From: Gammaproteobacteria bacterium
GTDB lineage: Bacteria; Pseudomonadota; Gammaproteobacteria; CAJXQU01
Direction: 5' to 3'
Assembly: GCA_026984775.1 (NCBI GenBank)
Contig: JALSRM010000035.1
Location: 62,001 to 126,000 of the forward strand
Length of the DNA: 64,000 nucleotides
Below are positions 17,900 through 26,944 of this stretch, one piece after another. The notes beneath the pieces are model-generated. The model ran no database searches. It worked only from the letters and a program-made list of their open reading frames with translations, and was not told the DNA's origin. Position 1 is the stretch's first letter. The number at the start of each line of letters is the position of its first letter. The position numbers and the translations under genes were made by a program.

Positions 17900-20815
17900 A
17901 TGACTAATTTCAGGCTGATCCGGAAACATCGAATCAAGACCCTCAATATCGAGGCCCAGGAATATATCCATGAACAGACCGGTGCCCGTCATTTTCATCT
18001 GGCTGCGGATGACAGCAACAATGTCTTTCTGATCGGCTTCGCCACCGTACCGCAGGATTCAACAGGCGTGGCACATATCCTCGAACACACGACGTTGTGC
18101 GGCAGTCAGAAATTCCCCGTGCGGGATCCGTTTTTCATGATGATCCGGCGTTCACTGAACACCTTCATGAACGCCATGACCAGCAGTGACTGGACGGCCT
18201 ATCCCTTCGCCTCCCAGTCCCGAAAAGATTTCGACAACCTGCTGCAAGTCTATCTGGATGCGGTTTTCTTTCCACTGCTCGATCCTCTGGATTTTGCTCA
18301 GGAAGGCCACCGCCTTGAGTTTGAAATCCCAGATGATCCCAACTCTGATCTGGTCTTCAAGGGGGTCGTATACAACGAAATGAAAGGTGCCATGAGCTCG
18401 CCTATTGCCCAACTCTGGCAGACATCCAGCAGTGCGCTTTTCCCAACCACGACCTATCATTACAACAGCGGTGGTGATCCAGAGGAGATCCCGAATCTGA
18501 CGTATGAGCAGCTCAAACAGTTCCATGCTGAGCATTACCATCCGTCAAATGCAGTGATCATCACCTACGGTAACTTTCCCGTCGAAGAACACCAGCAGAA
18601 CTTTCATGAATGGGCACTGTGCCGATTTGACAAAAAAGAGCTGGACTTTTCCGTTCCCGACGAGAAACGTTACCTCGAACCACAACGCATTGTTGTGCCC
18701 TATGCCCTCGATCTGGAATCAGAAAATCAGGATACCCGGGCAAAGACCCATGAGGTTATGCACTGGTTACTCGGACCGATCACCGATCTCGAAGGCATGA
18801 TGAATGCACAGTTGTTAAGTGGTGTATTGCTCGACAACAGTGCCTCACCTTTGCGCCAAGCACTGGAAAAAACGGACCTCGCCAATGCACCATCCGAGCT
18901 TTGCGGCTTGGACGGCTCCACCCGTGAAGCCAGTTTTATTTGTGGCGTTGAAGGTACTGATCCTGACAAGGCTGATGCCGTCGAAAAACTCATCATTGGG
19001 GTTCTGGAAGAAGTTGCGGAAAAGGGGGTGCCCATGGAGATGGTAGAAGCCGTTCTGCACCAGTTCGAGCTGGAACAGCGCGAGATCTCCTCAGGAAGCC
19101 ATCCTTATGGGCTGCGACTGGCTGGTGCCATGCTGCCCCTTGCCCTGCACAAGGGAGATCCCATCGCCACACTGGATATTGACCCACTGCTCGATCGATT
19201 ACGTGAAAACATCAAAGATCCGGAATTCATCCGATCTCTGGCCAGAAACCTGCTGCTGGAAAACCCCCACCGGGTACGGACTGTCATGCCACCGGATACC
19301 GAATTGAGTGAGAAAAAACTGGCCGAGGAGAAACGGCGCCTTGCTGAAATCAAGGCTGGCCTAACCGACGAAGAAAAGCAGGCCATAATCGATCTTACAC
19401 ACAAACTGGAGGAGCGACAGAACCAGCAAGATGATCCGAATATCCTGCCCAAGGTAGGGCTGGACGATGTTCCGCCCGATATTCCAATCCCGTCCGGAAT
19501 CAGAGAGAAAATTGCAAAACGCGACAGCACCCTCTATTCCGCGGTCACCAATGGCCTGGTCTATGAAAGCGTTATCCTTCCAGTCCCGGAACTGGATGAG
19601 GATGAGACAGCGTTGCTGAATCTCTATGCCGACTGTCTGACCGAAGTGGGAGCGGGCGATCAGGATTACTTGCAAATGCAGGCTCTGCAGTCGGCAGTCA
19701 GCGGGGGAGTACACGCTTCCCTGAACCTGCACTCTACAGTCCATGATATACAACAGATGAATTCATTTTTCCGTATCAGCGTTTCCGGTCTCAAACGTAA
19801 ACATCGGGATTTTGCCAAACTCCTCCACCAGTATTTTTCCGCACCCCGATTTGATGAATTCGAGCGATTTCGGGAACTGATCGCACAGATGAGGGCCAGT
19901 CGGGAAGCCTCCATCACAAGCCACGGACAAACACTGGCAATGGCTGCTGCTGCCTCTGGCCTGAGCCCTTCGGCAAAACTAGCACACCACTGGGGTGGCC
20001 TCCTGGGCATAAAGAAGCTGATCGCACTTGACGAGACGTTCGAAGAACAACAATCTATCGAAAAGTTTGCCACAACACTGGCATCCATCCACCAGAAGAT
20101 GCTCTCGACCAAAGAGGAACTCCTCGTTGTTTCTGAAAAAGATGTTCATACAAGGATTGAAACCGACCTGAACGCTATCTGGTCCCTTCCACCCGGTTCC
20201 GAGGCCGCAGGATTCAACCCTGCATTCTTAGCAGAAACGATCCGTCAGGGATGGTTGACCAGTACCCAAGTCAACTTCTGTGCCAAGGCTTGGCCAGCGG
20301 TCCCAAGTGGACATCCCGATGCAGCAGCCCTGATGGTGCTTGGACGATTTTTACACAACGGTTTCTTACACACCGCGATCCGGGAGAAAGGTGGTGCCTA
20401 TGGATCAGGAGCTTCCTATGACAGCAGTACCGGTGTTTTCCGCTTCTTTTCATACCGGGATCCGCGCCTGAGCGAGACATTGGAAGATTTTGATCGTTCG
20501 ATCCAATGGCTGATCGAAAACCAACATGAATTCCGCCTGCTGGAAGAGGCCATTCTCAGTGTTATCAGTGCTATCGACCGGCCCAACTCTCCTGCGGGAG
20601 AAGCCATCCAAACCCACCTGCTGAACCTTCATGGGCGCACTCCGGAATTCCGGCGGGCCTTCAGAAAGGCTATACTTGATGTGACGATCGATGACCTCAA
20701 ACGGGTCGCCGAGACCTACCTGCCTTCTGCAGCAGCAAATATTGCCGTGGTGACAAGTCCCGCGTTTCGACCGGAGGTTGAAAAACTGGAACTCGAAATC
20801 AACACGATTCCTTGA
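17900..20815 (+). CDS. insulinase-family (M16C, presequence protease-like) metalloprotease
   Basis: A 971-residue zinc peptidase with the inverted motif H59-I-L-E62-H63 followed by TTLCGS, diagnostic of the PreP/M16C group. Glu in VVYNEMKGAMSSP supplies the third ligand. Two catalytic-type and two inactive M16 domains fit the length, with a Glu/Lys-rich hinge in the middle (around residues 465-525). These enzymes degrade unfolded peptides in a closed chamber. The start at 17900 is chosen because the open frame continues back into trxB without family similarity. No signal peptide, so cytoplasmic. Confidence 0.9.
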   Translation: MTNFRLIRKHRIKTLNIEAQEYIHEQTGARHFHLAADDSNNVFLIGFATVPQDSTGVAHILEHTTLCGSQKFPVRDPFFMMIRRSLNTFMNAMTSSDWTAYPFASQSRKDFDNLLQVYLDAVFFPLLDPLDFAQEGHRLEFEIPDDPNSDLVFKGVVYNEMKGAMSSPIAQLWQTSSSALFPTTTYHYNSGGDPEEIPNLTYEQLKQFHAEHYHPSNAVIITYGNFPVEEHQQNFHEWALCRFDKKELDFSVPDEKRYLEPQRIVVPYALDLESENQDTRAKTHEVMHWLLGPITDLEGMMNAQLLSGVLLDNSASPLRQALEKTDLANAPSELCGLDGSTREASFICGVEGTDPDKADAVEKLIIGVLEEVAEKGVPMEMVEAVLHQFELEQREISSGSHPYGLRLAGAMLPLALHKGDPIATLDIDPLLDRLRENIKDPEFIRSLARNLLLENPHRVRTVMPPDTELSEKKLAEEKRRLAEIKAGLTDEEKQAIIDLTHKLEERQNQQDDPNILPKVGLDDVPPDIPIPSGIREKIAKRDSTLYSAVTNGLVYESVILPVPELDEDETALLNLYADCLTEVGAGDQDYLQMQALQSAVSGGVHASLNLHSTVHDIQQMNSFFRISVSGLKRKHRDFAKLLHQYFSAPRFDEFERFRELIAQMRASREASITSHGQTLAMAAAASGLSPSAKLAHHWGGLLGIKKLIALDETFEEQQSIEKFATTLASIHQKMLSTKEELLVVSEKDVHTRIETDLNAIWSLPPGSEAAGFNPAFLAETIRQGWLTSTQVNFCAKAWPAVPSGHPDAAALMVLGRFLHNGFLHTAIREKGGAYGSGASYDSSTGVFRFFSYRDPRLSETLEDFDRSIQWLIENQHEFRLLEEAILSVISAIDRPNSPAGEAIQTHLLNLHGRTPEFRRAFRKAILDVTIDDLKRVAETYLPSAAANIAVVTSPAFRPEVEKLELEINTIP

Positions 20816-20865
20816 GGCCGCTCATCCCGAGCTGAAGACCCCGGAATCTCCTCAAATCAAGTCAG

Positions 20866-20888
20866 ACACAACACATTTTGTGTTGTGT
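20866..20888 (+). repeat. perfect 10-3-10 inverted repeat
   Basis: ACACAACACA and TGTGTTGTGT flank a TTT loop 50 bases after the M16 peptidase gene. The stem is AT-balanced and is not followed by a T-run, so it could be a weak transcription end or an mRNA-stabilising structure. Confidence 0.5.
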
Positions 20889-21114
20889 TAAGCAGGACTA
20901 GGCATGACAAATTCAAGAGGCAATGTCTTGCATTAGAGTCACCTTTCCCGGGGAAAAGTTCATGTCAAGCTGGGATCAATTACCCAGGCTCTCTCTTTCC
21001 TGCCACCTCTATTGCTCAAGGATTCCTGATCAATACCGATAAAGCCCTGTAGAAGCTGTCAGCAATGCACTGTCAAGCATTGGCTGATTATTTAACCAAT
21101 TACAGTTAAGGATC

Positions 21115-21128
21115 GTACCAAAAGGTAC
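21115..21128 (+). promoter_or_regulatory. small hairpin covering the Shine-Dalgarno of the c-di-GMP gene
   Basis: GTACC (21115-21119) pairs with GGTAC (21124-21128) around AAAA. The only SD-like AAGG (21122-21125) lies partly in this stem, five bases before the ATG at 21134, so translation could be damped by the structure. Confidence 0.35.
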
Positions 21129-21133
21129 CTCAA

Positions 21134-22909
21134 ATGTCGGTAACCAGAGAAATTGAGATTTTATTGATTGAAGATGATCTCGACTATGCAGATCATATCC
21201 GATCGTTACTGGACAGTCAGCCCTCCTACCGATTCCGGTATGAGCGTGTCTCCCTGATTTCAGAGGCACTTAAGCTGCTGAGGGACCGAAATTTCGATAC
21301 GATCCTCATTGACTTCTCTCTCAAGGAACTGAACAGTCTGGATCGTATCCTTGAAATCAGCAATGCCACTTCGGATACGCCAATCGTTGGTCTGATCAAC
21401 GCATCTGATGAAGACAGGGCAAATGAAGCCATCGAGTACGGTCTTCAGGACCGAATCATCAAAAATGAATATGACGAATTCGTCATCGTCAGCAAGATCC
21501 TGTTCACGATTAAACGCCATGAAGCGGAAAAGAATACCCTTGCCAGACAGAAAGTCTTTCCGGATGAACTGCTCTATGACAAAAGGACGGGGTTGCCGAA
21601 CCAGGTGCTGTTCAAGGACAGACTGGAACAAGCTTTGTTGCGTGCCGATCGGGATCAAACATCGCTTGGGCTGGTCGCGGTTCATCTTAAACAATTCTCA
21701 CTGATCAACGAAAAACATGGCTATCGTGTGGCAGAATCAGCACTGCAAAGAGCAGCCAAATTACTGGGGCAGAGTGTCCGCAAGTGCGATACGGTTGCTC
21801 ATGTAGAAGATGACAAGTTTATGGTCGTTCTTGAGGGTCTGGAAAAAACCAGTGGCGCGATCACCCTTTCGGAAAGAATCATCCGCGCGTTCTCCCGTAC
21901 CATGCGTATCGGAAACCATAATCTTAAAATGACCGCCAGTGCCGGAATCGCCATGTATCCTGACTGCAAAGGATTTCATGAGCTCATCCAATCAGCCGAG
22001 TGGGCGATGAAACGCGCAGGAGATGCAGGAGGTAACCGCTACAAACTCTATACGGACAACCTTAGCGAAGAGGCGATCTGGAAATATAGCCTTGAAAACG
22101 ATCTGGAAAAGGCTCTGGAAGAACAGCAGTTTGAACTCCATTATCAACCGCTGTTCGATCTTAGAAAGAGAAAGGTCATCGGCCTCGAAGCTCTGTTGCG
22201 CTGGAACCATCCTGAAGAGGGCCCTATGATGCCTGGCGCCTTTATCGACCAGCTTGAAGCCTCCGATATGATCCTTGAGGTAGGTGAGTGGGTGTTAGAT
22301 GAAGCCTGCAGAAAGCTCAAGGTATGGCAGAGTAAATACCCTTCCTTCATGATGGGTATCAACCTCTCTGCCCGTCAATTGCAGGATCCCTACCTGCTGG
22401 AACGCATTAGCTCCATTCTGCAGAAACATAATATCAACCCCGCTTCGTTGGAGCTGGAGATCACAGAACGACAACTGGTCGACAAAAATGATGCTGTAAG
22501 CCAATATAATATTCAGGCCTTGGTCGATCACGGTCTCAACTTGGCGCTAGATGATTTTGGTACCGGTTACAGTACGGAATCCTATTTCCAGCATTTCCCT
22601 GACAATACCATTCATACTCTCAAGATCGATCGAAAAGATATCCAGGGCATGCTGGAAAACGATGCTATCGCCGAGCGGGTTGAAAAATATATTGAGTTTT
22701 CGCACAAAAATAATATGCGTGTCATTGCCGAAGGAATCGAACATCTCGACCAGTTGGAACGGGTACAGATGCTCGGTGTCGATGTGATCCAGGGGTTCTT
22801 GCTCAGCAAGGCTGTATCCAGTTCCGAGATAGAAGATGGGTTGCGCCGGAACCAGTTTTCACTTCAGGATCTTCGGTCAAAAGAGGTCTTGAAGCTCTAT
22901 GAGTTGTGA
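21134..22909 (+). CDS. response regulator with degenerate GGDEF and intact EAL domain
   Basis: A 591-residue three-domain protein. An N-terminal receiver has a phosphorylatable D60 (LIDFSL) and acidic EDD at the start. The GGDEF domain has EDDKF at residues 225-229 in place of GGDEF, so diguanylate cyclase activity is not expected. The EAL domain keeps E352-A-L, NLSARQL, DDFGTGYS, LKIDRKDI and EGIE, so it should hydrolyse c-di-GMP. The likely role is a phosphorylation-controlled phosphodiesterase lowering c-di-GMP. It is a lone gene with no sensor kinase next to it. Confidence 0.92.
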   Translation: MSVTREIEILLIEDDLDYADHIRSLLDSQPSYRFRYERVSLISEALKLLRDRNFDTILIDFSLKELNSLDRILEISNATSDTPIVGLINASDEDRANEAIEYGLQDRIIKNEYDEFVIVSKILFTIKRHEAEKNTLARQKVFPDELLYDKRTGLPNQVLFKDRLEQALLRADRDQTSLGLVAVHLKQFSLINEKHGYRVAESALQRAAKLLGQSVRKCDTVAHVEDDKFMVVLEGLEKTSGAITLSERIIRAFSRTMRIGNHNLKMTASAGIAMYPDCKGFHELIQSAEWAMKRAGDAGGNRYKLYTDNLSEEAIWKYSLENDLEKALEEQQFELHYQPLFDLRKRKVIGLEALLRWNHPEEGPMMPGAFIDQLEASDMILEVGEWVLDEACRKLKVWQSKYPSFMMGINLSARQLQDPYLLERISSILQKHNINPASLELEITERQLVDKNDAVSQYNIQALVDHGLNLALDDFGTGYSTESYFQHFPDNTIHTLKIDRKDIQGMLENDAIAERVEKYIEFSHKNNMRVIAEGIEHLDQLERVQMLGVDVIQGFLLSKAVSSSEIEDGLRRNQFSLQDLRSKEVLKLYEL

Positions 22910-23021
22910 TCTGTTTATCTTGCTCTGATCCTTCCTCCAACCATTTTTGTTGGACAAAGAAAGATACTCTCTCTACATCTGATCGGTTAGCATAGCGCTA
23001 CTGAATCAAGAACATTCTGTC

Positions 23022-23984
23022 ATGCCCAGAGTAAAAAGCGATTTCAAACCTGCATGGTGGTTACGTGGGCCAAATCAACAAACGATGTGGTCAGTATTCT
23101 TTCGCAAACCGGCATCGCTTGACTTGATCCCGGAAAGGTTGGAGCTGGACGATGGTGACTTTCTGGATCTGGTTTGGACGGGTTCCGGTACGGGAAAAAC
23201 CGTTCTGATACTGCATGGTCTGGAAGGCAACAAAGACTCTCCCTACGCAAATGGTATGCTGAAAGCCTTGTCCGACAGCGGTTATCATTGCTGCCTGATG
23301 CATTTCAGAGGGTGCAGCGGTGAACCCAATCGGTTACCTCGAAGCTACCACAGCGGCGAGACTGGCGACCTGCAGCAAGTGATCAACCATATCAACGTCC
23401 ATCATCAAAAAGAGGTATTTGCCGCCATCGGTTATTCCTTGGGTGGAAATGTGCTGCTCAAGTGGCTGGGAGAAAAAAGAGACCATGCCGCCCTGAATAC
23501 TGCAGTTGCCGTTTCCGTTCCATTTTCACTGGACGATGCGGCCCGCCGTATGGGAAAAGGATTCTCCAGAGTCTATGAGAAACATCTTGTCTCAAAGCTA
23601 CAGGAAAAATATAGGCAAAAATTTGTAAAAATCGCCTCACCATTGAATGTCGATATTGATCAATTGAACAGCTTCTATCTTTTTGATGATCAGGTGACGG
23701 CACCTTTACATGGATTCCATGGTGTCGATGACTATTATGCACGATCCAGTTGCGGACAGTTTCTGAAACAGATTACAAAACCTACCCTCATACTTCATGC
23801 CAGCGACGATCCTTTCATGTGGCCAGATACCGCCCCATTGGAGTCTGATCTATCGCCTACGGTTAGGCTGGAAGTGTCAGAAAAAGGGGGTCATGTTGGC
23901 TTTGTAAGTGGCACCTGGCCCTGGAAGCCAGAATATTGGCTCGAAAAAAGGATTCTCCTGTGGCTTGCGTCACATTATTCGTAA
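23022..23984 (+). CDS. yheT: YheT-family alpha/beta hydrolase
   Basis: A 320-residue hydrolase with the family N-terminus (FKPAWWLRGPNQQTMWSVFFR), an oxyanion region LILHGLEGNKDSPYANGML, nucleophile elbow AIGYSLGGNVLLKWLG (GYSLG) and a late GGHVGF His. Substrate unknown; YheT relatives are esterase-like. It stands alone between the EAL gene and a TlpA-like gene. Confidence 0.9.
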   Translation: MPRVKSDFKPAWWLRGPNQQTMWSVFFRKPASLDLIPERLELDDGDFLDLVWTGSGTGKTVLILHGLEGNKDSPYANGMLKALSDSGYHCCLMHFRGCSGEPNRLPRSYHSGETGDLQQVINHINVHHQKEVFAAIGYSLGGNVLLKWLGEKRDHAALNTAVAVSVPFSLDDAARRMGKGFSRVYEKHLVSKLQEKYRQKFVKIASPLNVDIDQLNSFYLFDDQVTAPLHGFHGVDDYYARSSCGQFLKQITKPTLILHASDDPFMWPDTAPLESDLSPTVRLEVSEKGGHVGFVSGTWPWKPEYWLEKRILLWLASHYS

Positions 23985-24050
23985 CAAAGCTAGTCATTTC
24001 GAATAGGTTTATATAGAATTCAAACAGTTGAATGACAGAGTGAATCCTTT

Positions 24051-24566
24051 ATGTCAAAACTACCCGCCTTCTCCATTTTGCTTTTGCTTACTCTTTCCTC
24101 AGTCTGTCTGCATGCCGAAGAAGCGAATGAAGCCGACAAGATCATTGTCCGGAATTTTGTAAGCGGTTCCCTTCAGCAAATCAAGGAGGAAAAACAGGGA
24201 AAACCCTTCATTCTTTCCTTCTGGTCCGTTGACTGTACTTATTGCTTCAGGGAAATGGAGATGTTTTCCTCTCTGAGAAAAAAATATCCGGATCTGGATG
24301 TCGTCCTGGTTTCTACCGATCAGGATCTGGATGAGCAAGTTATCTACATGGTGCTTGATGTCACCAAATTCAAAACTGACAAGGTCTGGGTCTTTGCCGA
24401 GAAGCATCCAGACAGACTCTATGCGGAGATCGATAGAAACTGGCAAGGGGAGTTGCCTCATACTCTTTTCTTCAACAGCAAACATGAAGTTCAGTCAGTC
24501 GTCGGGGAAGTAAAGCCGAAACTGGTTAAACGATGGTTACAGTATATTCGCAAGGAAAACTCATGA
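24051..24566 (+). CDS. periplasmic TlpA-like thioredoxin-fold protein
   Basis: A 171-residue exported protein. Signal peptide (LPAFSILLLLTLSSVCLHAEE) and thioredoxin fold with C62-T-Y-C65 in FWSVDCTYCFREMEMF, close to the TlpA/ResA motif WCxxC but with Asp before the first Cys. The cis-Pro region is GELPHTLFF. Likely a periplasmic thiol reductant; partners are not shown by context. Confidence 0.85.
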   Translation: MSKLPAFSILLLLTLSSVCLHAEEANEADKIIVRNFVSGSLQQIKEEKQGKPFILSFWSVDCTYCFREMEMFSSLRKKYPDLDVVLVSTDQDLDEQVIYMVLDVTKFKTDKVWVFAEKHPDRLYAEIDRNWQGELPHTLFFNSKHEVQSVVGEVKPKLVKRWLQYIRKENS

Positions 24567-24571
24567 ATACA

Positions 24572-25103
24572 CTAACTTTTCTTCTTTTCCAGTAGTGTTC
24601 GCATTTTTTTCGATCGCTTCACCCGTGCAACGCCTTTTCTTCCTGAAATATCCAGTGTAAATTTTCCAAGATCATGATTGAGTGTTGAAATTTCTGGGCA
24701 CCATTCCTCTAATACATACAGCTGTTTTTCGACAATACCCGTACCACCCGTGCAATCGGACCTGTCAGAGCAACAGGTGTATCATTGTTCAAAATATTCG
24801 CTATGGTTTCCCGTACCAGAGGCGCCATTAGCTCGAGTGCTGTTTTTCGATCAATACCGGCCCTTTTGAATAAGCGGAGCCCTCCATCAATCAGTGCAGT
24901 CATATAATTACAGGCGAAAACATATGCCGCATGGTATTCGGATCTTATGATCCGGATCGATCTCAAAAATCACAACGCCAGTTTCTTCGAACGCGGGCAC
25001 AAGCACGTTAAGTGAAACAGGATCGCCTTCGATTCCACACCAGGTCCCACTAAATGTCTCTTCCGCAACCGATGATATTTAATTTTTTCAACTGTCCCTG
25101 CAT
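24572..25103 (-). pseudogene. decayed Rossmann-like/DUF2520 oxidoreductase gene
   Basis: Reading the minus strand from an ATG at 25103 gives MQGQLKKLNIIGCGR (start of a Rossmann fold), then an immediate stop and loss of most of the nucleotide-binding domain. A second frame then gives TFSGTWCGIEGDPVSL and VLVPAFEETG. A third gives YHAAYVFACNYMTALIDGG, LELMAPLVRETIANIL and ALTGPIAR. After another shift comes GTGIVEKQLYVLEEWCPEI, ending in LEKKKS and the stop at 24572-24574. These blocks run in the order of intact DUF2520 proteins. There is at least one large deletion and two or more frameshifts. Only the piece at 24709-24966 is still open. It directly follows the ABC exporter gene. Confidence 0.8.
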
Positions 25104-25106
25104 GCT

Positions 25107-26858
25107 TTAATCCTCACCGAGAAAGTCACCTCGCTGATGCTGCCACATGTCATAATATTTTCCCTTCATTGCAAGAAGCTGTTGATGATTTCCTTCTTCA
25201 ATTATCTTTCCATTTTCCAGTACAACGATGCGATCCATTCGCAGAATGGTCGAAAGACGATGGGCGATGACAATTGCTGTCTTTTCCTTGATCAGATCAA
25301 AAATCGCAATCTGGATCTGTTTTTCTGTCAATGAATCAAGAGCACTCGTCGCCTCATCGAGAACAACAATAGGAGCATCTTCAAGAAAAGCCCGTGCCAA
25401 GGCGATACGCTGTTTTTCACCACCGGAAAGCTTTACTCCTCTTTCTCCAACAAGTGTCTCGAATCTCTGTGGTAGTTTTTCTATGAACTCAAGACTGCGT
25501 GATTTTCTCGCCACTTCGATCAACTGTTCCTCTGAAACATCCTCGCCAAGACAAATATTCTCCCTGATGGATCGATGAAACAGTTCAGGCTGCTGTGGAA
25601 CTAGAGAGATCTGCTTACGCAATGATCGAAGAGTAAAGTTCTTGGCATCGATACCATCAAAAAATATCCGTCCTGTCTGGGGTTCAGAAAAACGAAACAG
25701 AAGTTTTGTCAGCGACGTCTTACCTGATCCTGATTGACCTACCAGCGCAATCTTCTCTCCTGCTTTAATATGCAATGAAAAATCCTGAAACAGTCCAGCA
25801 TCATTTTCCTTGTCATATGTGAAGGAAACATTTTCAAACAGAATATCCCCTTTCTTGATCGGATAATCTCGTGCTTCTTCGGTGTCTTTTTCATAATCCT
25901 TGCATCGAAAGATCTCTGCCATTTCCGCAGCATCTGCCAATGCCGTGAAAAAGGTGCGGAAGTTACGACCGAAATCCCAGAGTCGATGGATCAGTAGTAA
26001 CAGGATAGACTGAAACAACACAAACTCTCCTACCTGAAAGTTTCCGCCCTTCCACTTCTGAATCATCAGATAAACCAGTAACAGCTCTATACCAAATGTC
26101 AAAATTCCTTGCACGGCAAATGAGATAAACATCAGAATCCATGCGATGATCTTCCTTCGATAAACCTCGTCTGCAGCCTGGTTTACACGTGTCAGCTCCA
26201 CTGCTTCACGAGAAAAGGTCTTGACGATAATAATATTGCTAATGGCATCAGAATAACTTCCACCTACTTTTGAATCCGCTTCTGCAACCGCCTTGTCGAA
26301 TCGCAACTTCCAAATGGAATAGCCCACACTCCAGGTTATGAACATGATCACCCAAATCAAGAAATACCAGGCAAACTCTTCCTGCTGATGAAAAAAAATT
26401 ACAAAGGAAATGATGACAGCCAAAATATTTTGATAAAACTGGAACAGGAACCAATCCATAATGATCTCGAATGATCGGGAGAAACGATTGGCTTTCTTGA
26501 TCAGACTTCCGGAAAAGCTGTTCTCAAAAAAATCATATTTTTGTTTTTGCAGGATGTCGAAGCAACGTTTTTCGAGTAAATTGACACCACCACCATCGAG
26601 CGGAATGATACCAACCTCAAGTAAACGCCAGGACAACCAGATCCCTGCATAGAAAACGGCTATCCTGGACAGGTTATCCATCAGAATCTGCAAGGTTTCG
26701 TGCGAAAAGGGCTTTGCCAGTCCGTTGGCAATATTCTTGTAGAAAACAGGTGTGTAATAATCAAGAAAAGTTGCACTGCTGAGTGCCAACAGACAGAGCA
26801 AAAAATACCATCGCTTCTGCCAGACTACATGACCATACTCTCTCAGAATAATATCCAT
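25107..26858 (-). CDS. ABC exporter, fused membrane and ATPase domains
   Basis: A 583-residue half-transporter that works as a dimer. About six membrane segments occupy residues 15-310. The ATPase domain has Walker A GQSGSGKTSL, Q-loop VPQQPELFHRSI, signature KLSGGEKQRIALARA, Walker B IVVLDEATSALD and the H-loop AHRLSTI. It resembles lipid or multidrug exporters of the MsbA/MdlB group, but the substrate is unknown. It is a single gene; the downstream neighbour is a broken oxidoreductase gene. Confidence 0.9.
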   Translation of the reverse strand: MDIILREYGHVVWQKRWYFLLCLLALSSATFLDYYTPVFYKNIANGLAKPFSHETLQILMDNLSRIAVFYAGIWLSWRLLEVGIIPLDGGGVNLLEKRCFDILQKQKYDFFENSFSGSLIKKANRFSRSFEIIMDWFLFQFYQNILAVIISFVIFFHQQEEFAWYFLIWVIMFITWSVGYSIWKLRFDKAVAEADSKVGGSYSDAISNIIIVKTFSREAVELTRVNQAADEVYRRKIIAWILMFISFAVQGILTFGIELLLVYLMIQKWKGGNFQVGEFVLFQSILLLLIHRLWDFGRNFRTFFTALADAAEMAEIFRCKDYEKDTEEARDYPIKKGDILFENVSFTYDKENDAGLFQDFSLHIKAGEKIALVGQSGSGKTSLTKLLFRFSEPQTGRIFFDGIDAKNFTLRSLRKQISLVPQQPELFHRSIRENICLGEDVSEEQLIEVARKSRSLEFIEKLPQRFETLVGERGVKLSGGEKQRIALARAFLEDAPIVVLDEATSALDSLTEKQIQIAIFDLIKEKTAIVIAHRLSTILRMDRIVVLENGKIIEEGNHQQLLAMKGKYYDMWQHQRGDFLGED

Positions 26859-26944
26859 GAGATCAGTCTAACAGATTGTTTTCATGCACTTGCTTTCCAG
26901 ACTTCTTTGAGAGTATTTCTGATATTGCTTATGAGCGGGTCATG

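Larger units (their letters stand above)
20816..21133. other. 318-bp intergenic region
   Basis: No open frame or RNA gene is visible. It holds a perfect inverted repeat at 20866-20888 and, at its end, a small hairpin over the ribosome binding site of the next gene. Confidence 0.5.

Noticed and set aside
24709-24966. 85-residue minus-strand open frame as an independent gene
   Set aside because: Flanking frames continue the same DUF2520 family sequence, so it is a fragment of a broken gene.
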